From the NCBI GenBank assembly GCA_019649035.1, contig BMAT01006161.1, positions 377,073 through 405,219 on the forward strand: DNA of 28,147 nucleotides, read 5' to 3'. The position numbers were made by a program, and so were the translations under genes. The stretch comes from Elysia marginata (lineage: Eukaryota > Mollusca > Gastropoda > Plakobranchidae). The notes beneath the pieces are model-generated. The model saw nothing but the letters and a program-made list of their open reading frames with translations, ran no database searches and was not told the origin of the DNA. Below are positions 10,880 to 20,382 of this stretch, in pieces. The first letter of the stretch is position 1; every line of letters starts with the position of its first letter.

Positions 10880-11483
10880 GTAAAACTTGAAGGCATGTGG
10901 GATCTGTTAGTTTGATGCTTTTTTGAACGTTTATTGGGTAAAGTATGTTGCGAGTGCAAGTCTGGAATATTGTTATTTTCACTCATTTTCCTCTTCTTCA
11001 TAGAATACAATAATTTTTGCTAGCTCAGTTTCAAGTGTTTTAAAGGACGGTAAAATATAAAATCCAAACATAAGCTGTTAAAAGTATGGCATTAAAACCA
11101 GTCTTGTGTTCTGAGGTTTAATTAATAAAAAATGGCTATTGTCAAAAATAGCTACAGCCCCTGAGACGCAATTGCAGTGCTGCCCAGCTTTCTTTAGGCG
11201 GACAGTTTCAGAAATGGTCAAGATCTAGTTCTTTTTTTTATTTCTTAAAATTAAATTTAACTCCACGATCTTCATATAACACGCAAGTCTATTTCAAAGT
11301 TAGGAAAGAAAACTTCAATTTAAAGCCCTAGTTGGTTATCAAGAGTCCAAAATGAACTTCTCCTTCTTCACCACCCTCCTTTGAGGTCTTTGGTGTTTAT
11401 GCAATTACAGCAAATATCTATAAAATATTTTGAAATCCTCTTCATGTAATCTCTATAATCAACAACATTTTTCTACATTCCAG
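10880..11483 (+). other. Candidate intron, GT-AG, 604 bp
   Basis: It starts GTAAAA and ends with a pyrimidine-rich TTTTTCTACATTCCAG. It joins the two candidate exons in phase: one nucleotide upstream plus two downstream make a Gly codon. The interior is AT-rich without simple repeats. Its existence is inferred from the signals alone. Confidence 0.25.
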
Positions 11484-11551
11484 GGCCACGAACAGAACTG
11501 TTTTGCAATATCTGCGAAAATTCATCAACAAACGAAACAAATTTTAAGTAG
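11484..11551 (+). CDS. Candidate terminal exon, unknown protein
   Basis: It follows the CATTCCAG acceptor. In the phase left by the preceding exon candidate it reads a Gly, then 21 codons, and stops with TAG at 11549-11551. The peptide includes ELFCNICENSSTNETN, with two Cys spaced CxxC and a NETN sequon. Together with the 10661-10879 segment this would make a 94-residue C-terminal piece. The next AATAAA downstream is at 12148-12153, which would need a 3' UTR of about 600 bp crossing the N gap. An exon this short has little statistical weight of its own. Confidence 0.22.
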
Positions 11552-11628
11552 AAAAACAAACTTTTCAGCACGATATTGAGCATTAACTGAGCGTTATGAA
11601 TGATCCCTGGCTACCCACTAGCATCAGG

Positions 11629-11675
11629 NNNNNNNNNNNNNNNNNNNNNNNNNNNNNNNNNNNNNNNNNNNNNNN
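11629..11675. other. Assembly gap of 47 N
   Basis: Forty-seven unknown bases. The 65-codon frame drawn through it (11596-11793) is an artefact of reading across the gap. Any gene structure around 11.5-11.8 kb should be treated as incomplete. Confidence 0.99.
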
Positions 11676-12335
11676 CTTCGTATTCCATCCTGTTCAAACA
11701 CAGAATTGCTTGTCCTGCCTCCAGCGTTTATCGATAAAAATCTTGTTCTTGCAGCGAGTTGCCCCTTTTCGTTTAAAAGCTGCACTGGGATAATACTAGT
11801 CCTTTTTTATTTTGAATTGCCATTGTACCATTGTACGCTTAGCGCTTGTGCATTTTTGCTTTATTTGGTCACCCCTCCTTGTGCGTGCCTGTAGTGTTGC
11901 GTTTTCTCAATTTTGCATCAAATGCTACAATTTCATCCATTTTAACCGAATTAGCCGCTTTTATTTGAATATTAGAGCTTTTTCACATTAGTTGTTTTAG
12001 ATATATCATTTAACTTTGATTAGTAACTGTTAAAAAAAAACCTTCAAAATTATCAACTTTATCACAGCATCGTGAAAAAGGTAAGAGAGACAAATTTACA
12101 ACATTGTCACTAACAAAGCTAACTAGCCTTACTAACGTTTTTTTTTAAATAAAATCTGACTGGATCTACAAAAATGCGAAACATAAAAACACGAAATAAT
12201 CTTCTTTTTTCTTAATGTTAACATAACTGCCTGTCTTTCGCAAAGATTTTATGTGACCCTCCCCCCCTTCCAATGATCCTTTTAGTCAGTTTCGAATCGG
12301 TTGAATCCACGATCGCCCTCTCTCTCAATCTACTT
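11676..12335. other. AT-rich non-coding stretch after gap
   Basis: No supported coding sequence; the short frame at 11706-11894 is hydrophobic and unsupported. An AATAAA hexamer is at 12148-12153, the only plausible polyadenylation signal for the exon candidates upstream. CCCTCCCCCCCTTCC lies near 12257-12271. Confidence 0.55.
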
Positions 12336-12336
12336 C

Positions 12337-12345
12337 CTCTCTCTC

Positions 12346-12388
<43 letters not shown>

Positions 12389-12410
12389 AATAGGCACAAT
12401 CTCTCTCTCT
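12337..12410. repeat. (CT)n microsatellite
   Basis: CT dinucleotides occupy 12337-12388 with one G and one TT interruption. A second short (CT)5 is at 12401-12410. The tract faces the GA tract at 12620-12751 on the same strand, so the two are complementary to each other. Confidence 0.97.
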
Positions 12411-12619
12411 ATGGACCCTTGTTTCTAGTCTTTGCTCCTCACACAAAGTCGTGTGGTGGTGGACCTGTCAGGCATCTCGTCACATCAAACAAAAAGCTCC
12501 CGTACAACCCCAGCTCTCTGAATAAACTTCTTTTTGTGTGTTCGCTCACAGGTGAGGCACAGAGAAAGAGAGGGATAAAAAAGATGGATAGACAGACGGA
12601 GAGCGATATGGACACATTG

Positions 12620-12698
12620 AGAAAAGAAAAAGAGAGAGAGTGAGAAAGAGAGAGAGAGAAAGAAAGAAAGAAAGAGAGAGAGTGAGAAAGAGAGAGAG

Positions 12699-12751
<53 letters not shown>
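12620..12751. repeat. (GA)n tract with 42-bp tandem unit
   Basis: GA, GAAA and GTGA words. A 42-bp unit starting TGAGAAAGAGAGAG (12641-12682) is repeated exactly at 12683-12724, followed by about 13 pure GA units. The minus-strand Ser/Leu frames at 12439-12816 show the same duplication as a 14-residue repeat and are not genes. Confidence 0.96.
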
Positions 12752-12753
<2 letters not shown>

Positions 12754-15340
12754 CAAGTAAGGCAAAAGCGAAAAAATACAAGGCAATAGATTGTCTGTTA
12801 TGTCTACCCAGCCCAAGAGGGGGTGAAGTGGTTGGCGTGCAGGGAGAAAGAGAATTTAAAGAACGGAAGTATGGAACGGATAATGTGTTAGAGAAAGGTG
12901 TAGAATATAAACTGACGACAGCGAGGGGAAGACCATTATGAGACTAATATGTCTTGAAACAAAGAGGCAGAAACTGATACAGACATAATGTAGTTTACAT
13001 ACAGACATAGAGGTTGATCTAGAGAGACAGAGGAACAGAATTGTGTTCAGAGTAAAATCAGCTTGTTATACATTTATATACAATCTTAGATTGTAAGTGT
13101 TTTGCAAGGAAATAGTAAAATATTGCAGTTATCAAAAAGTTGAAGACACAATGGTTTTCACAAGGAATATCTTTTGATATTACTTTTATCCTTTTAGTAT
13201 TAAAATGATCTTAAATTTCTAGAGTGAAGATGAAAAGATTACTGTCAATTATTTCAGACACTATCCTCAACATAACAGTCATTTCATATACACTACCAAC
13301 AATTATTGAGCCCTTACTAATACACGCACACAAACTTACACCCAACATTTTTTTTAAAGAAAACCCAACTCCTTCATAACTGTTTGCAGAGGCTAATCAG
13401 CAGATCAAAGATTGCGTGGAGGCTGTTCTGGACAAAACAAGCAGGGCTTTTTTTCCTTTTTGGGGGCTAAAAACCTTTATAACAAGAGCATCGCTTGACC
13501 CGGATCATCTTCTCCCGCTTTGTAATGGTGGACGGTTGGCATTGATTGAAAAGCTTTCAAGAGAAGAGAGCCGTGCTGCTCCCCTCCAATCCTTTAGTTG
13601 CTCACTCTTAGTCTTAGACGAACCAAGAGAGACCAGAACAGAGCAGGACCAGCAATGAATCGTCTTTTGAGGATGTAGGAAAAAAAAAAAAACTGTGGGA
13701 CACATTCATGCACACAGTTGTGAGACTTTGGATTGACAGACAGAGGATAAAAGGCGGACGTATGAAGTCAATCACAAAAAGGCAGATCTGCTGACAGATT
13801 AACAAAAAGATAAGAATCGAGGAAGTCTAGGACATCTATGATGTGACAATAGAGGGATGGAGAGAAAGAGAGAGGCTGAGATGGATTAGGACATAAGCCT
13901 TGAGATAGTGGAGAGGAGGAGAAATAGAGAGCGGGAGAAAAAAGAGAGAGAGGCAGTGAAAGACAGAAAGACGAATTAACTTAAGATAATTGTCAGTCTA
14001 TGGGGTTGTTCTACGAAAATTTTGAATAGCTATTATAGCTGGTGTTGTCATCACAAAGTAAAGGAGAAAAAAGGTATTAAATTAGGTGCTACACTATTTT
14101 ATCAAAGTGGTGATATAATATGGTTGTAAGAAAAATAGCCTAAACAAACGGCAGCTAAAGATCGAAAAAAAAGCAACAACTAACAAAAAAAAATATGGCA
14201 GAAAATTTAGGACTTGTAAACCACATCTTTTCCGTTATATGATAGAATCAAAGAATACAGGGAGAGAGATAGAGGCGAAAAGAGTCCAAAGAAAATACAC
14301 CAATACAGAAGTAAAAGAAAGCATGCAAATTTTAAGCCTCTTAACTTAATTTAAACGACGGTTGGATGGGCCGGAAAAGAAAATGCGCTCGACCATCCAT
14401 CTGTAAATCAGAAAAAGAAGGCTAACCTCTCCATCCCAATTAAAGGCTGCAAATTTTCAATTTCTTCTTTCTGGGGGCGATACCGCTTTGAGAGATGTGT
14501 TTTTTATGAGCACATTCCTGTATGCTTAATGCACCGTTATCTTCATAAGGCACGAAGATTTCACACAGAGGAGGGTCTAGAGAATAACCATTGGTTTTTA
14601 GTAACAAAGAGAAAAAGATTAAAAAGCTGTTAGTTGGGACTGGGGAGATGGGATGGGAGTGGGGTAAAAGAAAATAGCTATGGGTGGTGGTTATAAAGAT
14701 TTCGAGAGTAAGAATTGGGTGTATAAGAATAACTAGGAGAGAACGGAGTGCGACAGAGAGCAAGAACAAGGACCCCAAGATAATGATGGCATAGCAAGGT
14801 CCAGGCCCTTAAGGTTTGAGGTGGGTGATTAAATTTGGCCTTTGTATGGATTTTTTTGTGTGAGGCAAACCAGTGCACGAAGCGGTTTTAGAGATTTGGG
14901 ATGCAGTAAAGAGGGTGAGAGAAAGAAAAGAGAAACAGACAGAGAATAACAGAAACAGACAGAAAAAGAGAGACAAAATAAAACAAAAAATACAGAGAGT
15001 AAAAGGAGCTGTTAGAATAAGGGAATAGAGAACATGAAATAAAAGATCGACAGCGGACTTCATTTACTAAAGTTACTTACAGTTGCAACAAGAGTTTCAT
15101 TTTTAGGATATTCACAGAATGAGTACAAATGATATAGAAAACAGCGTATCTTCTACTTACTTGAACAATTGTGGATTAAAGGAGACTCAAATAGGAATGA
15201 GTTAAATAAGATTTTAATAGCATGTTTAAGTACGAATAAAACGAACAAAAAAATAATGAAACATAGATTAAGAGTGTGGGGAAGGATACAGGATAAAGAG
15301 AAAAGTGTAAAGTGGGAAGATAAAACAGATAAAAAGGAGG
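12752..15340. other. Long purine-rich non-coding domain
   Basis: Across some 2.6 kb the plus strand keeps a strong A+G excess, with GAGA, GAAA and GACAGA words and no clean repeat unit. Notable points are GA-rich 13855-13975 and a 20-bp partial repeat at 14931-14962 (AGAAACAGACAG twice). The minus-strand frames at 13505-13805, 14440-14878, 14809-15063 and 15153-15479 are Leu/Ser/Phe shadows. A plus frame at 13416-13658 has mixed composition but no splice bounds. GTAAGT reads on the minus strand at 15073-15078 and 15155-15160 without good exons beside them. Confidence 0.6.

Positions 15341-15342
<2 letters not shown>

Positions 15343-15379
<37 letters not shown>
15343..15379. repeat. (GA)18 microsatellite
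   Basis: A pure GA dinucleotide tract within purine-rich flanks. It causes the Arg/Glu run in the plus frame 15169-15468 and the Ser/Leu run in the minus frame 15153-15479. Confidence 0.97.
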
Positions 15380-15381
<2 letters not shown>

Positions 15382-17003
15382 GGGAAAGAAAGAGGGGAAG
15401 AGAGAAACGGAAGGGAAGAGAGAAGCTGCGGAAGAAAACACAGACTCAGAGGTTTAGGCAGAGAATAGAGGAAAGACAAGAGATAACTTTAGTCTGACTG
15501 CAAAAGAAATGAATTGATGAAGCAAGCCGTCAAGGGAAAGGAAATAAGTAGTGCTACAGTGATAATTTTCTTTGAGGAATTAAGCAAGGGGAAAAAAGCG
15601 ACAAAATAATTGGGTCGGATAGCTTTGAAGATTCAGCTTTTCGCACTAAAAGAGTGGAAAAATCGGATCATATCGGTTGACGAGAGCCCATTGCATTTCA
15701 CAAATTGACAGCTACTCGGGGCTTTGTTAGAAAGAGGAACCACAATGCTTAAAGCATAAAAAGACAAAGAAATTCAAAAGACATTTAAAGTGAGTCTGAG
15801 GGGGAGGAGGGGGGTGGGGAGTAAAATCAGGAAAATTGCGAAACAAGGCGATTTTGGTCTATGCAATGAATGACTCGACGTGACGAAAAGCGTTTGTTAG
15901 GAATGCCTTTGATCCCACAATACTATTGTCACATTAAAGTGCAATTTACGAGATCCTTTGAGACATTTCCTGTGGCATCTCAAAATCGCAGTTACATATA
16001 AAATTGCAGTCTTTAAAAGGAGAAGAATGATACCGAAGGATATGACAATATATACGAGTAATGTCACAACTGTGACTTTTAAAGACTCGAAAACGATTTA
16101 CGAAAATGTTGTTTTTGATTATTTTTAATATCTGCTAAACTTTTGGACTGTTATTTTTTTATCTTTTGTAGAAAGGGAAAGTTTCGGGGTGGGTTTAAAT
16201 TCGTTAGTCCATATATTTTTTAACGTATTAAGTTCATTTGCTGATAAACCATTTCATCTTTAGTTTTGTTTCTGCCGCTTAGCATAAATGAACTAATAAT
16301 AATGCTATGTTCACTTTCATTCAATTATGTTAGTAGTTTTCTCATCTTTTTTTTTCTCTGGGCTGCTTACATGGAGTTCTCATTTCCTTATGGCTGTTTT
16401 CCGTTCCCAACCTCATAACCCAGCAAGGAATGATGGCCGTTGAGGATTACAACTGCACAAATTATAGTTACTGAGATAGTGGTGGACAGTGAGCGTCTCT
16501 GCTGATTCACTCTTTCTTCAAAATAAACAAAACAACAAGAACCCGTTTTGCACGCGCTCTTAAGGTATTTATTTCTACTTTGCGTATGTCATATCTGACG
16601 TTGCTCCTACAAAGCCACTGCCATGGGCACCAGACTATGGAGAATGAAAGAAGTCTATAAGACATTGAATAATGACAACAATCATATGGTAGCAATAACA
16701 CATCGCGCATCTTAGCATTATGTCGACTGGGGATTTCAGCAAAGCGTGTTTCCTTCAGCCTGCAATCTTAAAGTAACAACAGGACATAATGTGAGGCACT
16801 CCCGGGGAACCAGTCCTGCTTGGCGCTGCCTTTGGAAATGACCGGAACTGTACAAATACAAAGTGGTGCGTAATCCCAAATAGACAAGGGATGGAAAGAT
16901 AAGACATAGATTGTTGAGGAGCCAAGAGTGGTAGAGCGCTAGGCAAGGTGTAGGTATTGCGTACAGAAATGGAGAACATCTCTGAGCATATTATTTGTTT
17001 ACG

Positions 17004-17033
17004 TCGTAGATTTTCTAGGGAAATAATCTACGA
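17004..17033. repeat. 9-bp perfect inverted repeat
   Basis: TCGTAGATT at 17004-17012 is the exact reverse complement of AATCTACGA at 17025-17033, with a 12-nt loop. It could be a hairpin in RNA or a dimeric protein site. No longer imperfect stem extends it, so it is not a microRNA-type precursor. Confidence 0.75.
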
Positions 17034-17567
17034 TATTTGTCAAGCGTATGCGCATCTGCAGCAAGTTAGTCAAGGTACTTCAGTTGTTGGTCTTCATCGC
17101 AGGTTTGTTCTATGAAATCTCCTGCAACACTTTGTTAAGTTCACGTTGATCTAGATAATGTAATTGGTTTATGGAATAAAAAAAACCGCCCTTACTTTCA
17201 AGAATGATATTTTTTCATCATTTGTATCAAGGCAATTAGTCTGCATTGCATTACTATGATATTGCAACTTGCAAACCTACTTGGTTATTTTTTTTACATC
17301 GACAATACTTGTGCACAGCACAAAAGCATCAGTAAGGTCTATCTTCAAACGACGGGAAACATTAATTCTGCACTATGAACAAGTATCACACTCGCATGAA
17401 GAAAATTATCAATCTCAAGGATATCATGATTGTTTCGTAACTCTATATCGCGCTAAATGTAATCGCGCACCACATGGGAAATGAAATTTCTTCAAGCAAT
17501 GCTGTGGTGTAATCGCGCTTGACGCCGGCTGCTGATTGCTTACTCAACCGGTTACGAAGATGCAAAC

Positions 17568-17586
17568 AACCTGCAAGCGGCAGGTT
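17568..17586. repeat. 7-bp stem, 5-nt loop hairpin
   Basis: AACCTGC (17568-17574) and GCAGGTT (17580-17586) pair exactly around AAGCG. It is compact and GC-richer than most local sequence. A function is not evident. Confidence 0.7.
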
Positions 17587-18044
17587 CAACTACCGACAGA
17601 TGGATGCTCGTCTCTGCATTATTGGCAATTATTATCTCATGGCAACATCCTCCTCATGTGTATAGATTACATCCTCTACAACTTTCCTCAAACTGCGCTC
17701 CATCCACTCCTACACAAATCCAAATTAAAAGACAACTGTAGTGAGGAAGCTGAGTTCAACCCAAGATATTGCGCAAAAAGGGGAAACTAAGGCCACTGAT
17801 TTTGTACTGCCCTTAATGGGGTGGTAGACGCTCTTGAAATGCACTCAAAAATAGTTTCGGATAAAAGACAGAATTATTCACTTTTACTCCTCTGTCTCGC
17901 CCAAAAGATTTACCGTAAAGTTTATTATTAAATCATGTACAGTATTCACATTTCAAAGAAAATTTTTTTTTTAAATCGGCACTCCTGAGGCAACAAATAC
18001 TAACATACCGCACAGTGTATTGCATTGTTTGTATATTTAACTGT

Positions 18045-18076
18045 CCCGCCCCAGGCATTTTACTCGCCTATAAATA
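18045..18076 (+). promoter_or_regulatory. Candidate core promoter, GC and TATA boxes
   Basis: CCCGCCCC at 18045-18052 matches a GC box in reverse orientation. TATAAATA at 18069-18076 matches a TATA box. A TATA element would set a start about 25-30 bases further on, near 18100. A strong donor follows at 18283, so the geometry suits a short non-coding first exon. Each motif is short, and chance occurrence in AT-rich DNA is quite possible for the TATA alone. Confidence 0.28.
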
Positions 18077-18099
18077 CACCTCAAGGTTAGGCACCTAAA

Positions 18100-18282
18100 A
18101 TAATTGTATTGTTATCGCAAGAGTAAGCAAAGGGTTGTAGAGCGAATGTCGCTGTTGTAGGCCTAACTAAGCGATGCACTGTGGAGCCACAGAGCGCTGT
18201 CTGTCTGGAAGATAACGGGGGGCACGCAGTGCTTATCTGTAACCTGGTCAGACTCTGGAATTTCTCCACCTGATTGTAACGG
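18100..18282 (+). other. Candidate first exon (5' UTR type)
   Basis: The 3' end is a near-consensus donor, AACGG followed by GTAAGT at 18283-18288. One frame is open for about 38 codons up to the donor (it includes ALWSHRALSVWKITGGTQ) but holds no ATG. The ATGs present open only mini-frames of a few codons, so it would be a leader exon if real. The minus strand is also open here, which weakens any coding claim. The start coordinate is inferred from the TATA-like box, not seen. Confidence 0.2.
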
Positions 18283-18396
18283 GTAAGTAAATGGATTACA
18301 CCTAGGACCGGAATCTCGCCAATACGATGAAAATTTGGGTTTAGACGAAAAGAATTGAATCTCCTTTTACTAGGTGTGAGAAGGTGTGAAAAGGGT

Positions 18397-18398
<2 letters not shown>

Positions 18399-18439
<41 letters not shown>
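18399..18439. repeat. (AG)20 microsatellite
   Basis: A pure AG tract followed by purine-rich sequence to about 18650. The Arg/Glu run in the plus frame 18386-18655 and the Ser/Leu runs on the minus strand (18087-18605) derive from it. Confidence 0.97.
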
Positions 18440-18443
<4 letters not shown>

Positions 18444-18910
18444 CCTACAGAATGAGAAATGTGAAAGTGGATAAAAAGCGAGGAGAGATGGTAAACTATA
18501 AAGATAGTCATAGACTGTGGGAGAAAAGAGATGGGGTGACATCTGGTCATAGAGAGTCAAGAGAAGAAAAAAAAGCGACATGGATGTTGGGAAAAGAAGA
18601 GGCAACCCGAGAGAGACAGAATGAACTAAAAGAAAAAGATACTCAATTGAACTAAATGTGAAATTTGCGGTGATGAAAAGAGGAAAAAATATTCATTCAA
18701 CATATGCATTCTTATAAAGTTAGTATAACGAAAACTATTCCCTCGGCATATCAACAAATATGAAATTTACCGACGAGCCAAAAAAAAAAGAACCACCAAA
18801 TACTTTTTCTACAAGAAATGGAAAAAAAGTGCCCAAATCTTTAAACTGCACAGACTCCAGGACTGGCATTCATAACAGCTCACGCCTTTCACCATCTACC
18901 GCCGGAACCA

Positions 18911-19165
18911 GTGCAACATCGGCGTCACGATTGGGCTAGCCCAGAGAATGCACGTTATGCCAAGCCTAGGAGTCTAAATGTCTGGACGCCAGGACGGCAG
19001 ACAAGAAGACTGTATAGAAACGACAAGACAGGGGTTTTGTACGTGGGATGTGGCTGCGTATATTCCCAGAAAAAGGTATCGGGTCCGACAAAGAATGAGC
19101 GCTGTTGTTGTGCTTTATTCTTACAAGTGCAAGCATTCCAATCCCAGCATCACAATCAGATTTAA
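18911..19165 (+). other. Short open frame, doubtful exon
   Basis: A mixed-composition frame of 84 codons with no ATG at its start. It follows an AACCAG that could act as an acceptor (pyrimidine-rich CCTTTCACCATCTACC upstream). A possible donor, AAAAAG/GTATCG, is near 19076. The peptide before that point is basic and includes RSLNVWTPGRQTRRLYRN. Two other frames, one on each strand, are open over the same bases, so I give this little weight. No family recognised. Confidence 0.12.
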
Positions 19166-19518
19166 CATCTCTGAGTTTCACATAAATCTTGACTGCAGTG
19201 CCTGTGAGAGTTCTCATTTAAATGAATCCATAAAAAATAATTTAGCTCCAGACACTAGATAGTATGGCTACAGTCGTTATCTTCGAAAACTCGAAAGCAA
19301 GAATGTATTTGTCTGCCTTTAAAAAGTTCGAACTGAAAGTAGAATGATAACTATACTCTTTTATCGCATCTTTAATTAAATCTAGATGTTTTTAGAAACG
19401 GCGAAAAAATATGAAAACTATCTCCAAAATTTCTTCAACATAATAAAAAAGATAAATAAATCAAAAGAGGCAGCATGCAGTTTAGCCGGATTAAACTAAT
19501 AATTTAAATGTCTAAAAA

Positions 19519-19565
19519 TTAATAATAATAATAATAATAATTATAATAATAATAATAATAATAAT
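19519..19565. repeat. (AAT)n microsatellite
   Basis: AAT triplets with one TTAT interruption near 19540. It may be the tail of an eroded SINE or LINE, but no A/B boxes are visible just upstream. Confidence 0.96.
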
Positions 19566-20338
19566 CTAAATCACCATTCTAGCATACTCTTTGGAAAAGC
19601 TATACGAAATCTGAACAGTAATACAAGTTTCCGCAGAAATATATTTTATATATATTGTCAAAGCGTAAGAGAAATCGCACGCTATTCGCAAACCACACAC
19701 AACTAAAATAAAATAAGGAAAACAAACCAAAGATTTGAAAACTTGACAAAGTTGATTCTTTCCTGGTGGATTTTTTCAAAGGGGTAAGACATACTAATGT
19801 TACACAATGCCTGTAGAGCGAATGGGCAAAACCGTTTTAACCCGCGTATGAGGTTTTCTTTCATAAGCTTTTCAGGTGTAAAAATTAACATGTAGACCTA
19901 TTAATTTTACAGGTGCCGGTGTTTCAAAGATGCGATCCATTAATTGTTAGCCCCTGCATTATTGTGCAACTCTAAAGAATGGGTAGAAAACACGAAAGCC
20001 GGCTATCAGATAAAGATGGATTGAAGCTCTCACCTTGCGCTAGCTAAATAATCAGATGGAATATAAGAAATCACACCATAGTGGCGCTAAAGGTGTCACT
20101 TGAAGCTAACGCAAGGCCTCAAGGATTAGCGCTGTCAAGTTTTACATTTCTTTAATTTGGGAAACAGACGGAGCTTTGTTTTCCACCAGAGTTATATGTG
20201 GGAAAATTGAGCATTTTTTTTAAGTGTGTGTAAAAGGTAAAAAAGGGGGCGGGGGTGATATTGCCACGAAACAAGTGTAGCTTCAAATGTATTTACATTT
20301 ATTGCATGCAACGTTTTAATGAATGAATTAGTTATATG

Positions 20339-20382
20339 AATAAACATACTGTTCTAAAAAAAAACAACAACAAAAACAAACG
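20339..20382 (+). other. AATAAA followed by A-rich run
   Basis: AATAAA at 20339-20344 is followed after 11 bases by nine A (20356-20364) and an A/AAC-rich run to about 20380. The spacing is that of a cleaved and polyadenylated transcript copied back into DNA, so this could be the 3' end of a retroposon or processed copy. No recognisable gene body lies upstream. In AT-rich DNA the arrangement can also arise by chance. Confidence 0.2.

Larger units (their letters stand above)
15380..18040. other. Non-coding stretch with two perfect hairpins
   Basis: No supported gene. 15800-15819 is a G-rich island (G5, G2, G6 and G4 tracts separated by single bases). 16100-16400 is T-rich. Perfect short inverted repeats lie at 17004-17033 and 17568-17586. 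Frames at 17269-17484 and 17536-17790 are mixed in composition but have no splice or family evidence. The word GTAATCGCGC occurs twice near 17460 and 17510. Confidence 0.55.

Noticed and set aside
11596-11793. 65-codon frame through the N gap
   Set aside because: Unknown bases cannot contain a stop, so the frame is artificial.
12439-12816. Ser/Leu-rich minus-strand frames of 98-125 codons
   Set aside because: They follow the GA tract and its 42-bp duplication, and the peptide is pure low complexity.
15800-15819. Canonical G-quadruplex
   Set aside because: Only two tracts have three or more G with proper loops, so at best a weak two-tier structure could form.
18087-18605. 172-codon minus-strand frame, the longest in the window
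   Set aside because: Its centre is the AG tract and the rest is antisense to a donor-bearing plus segment. There is no domain and no splice support.
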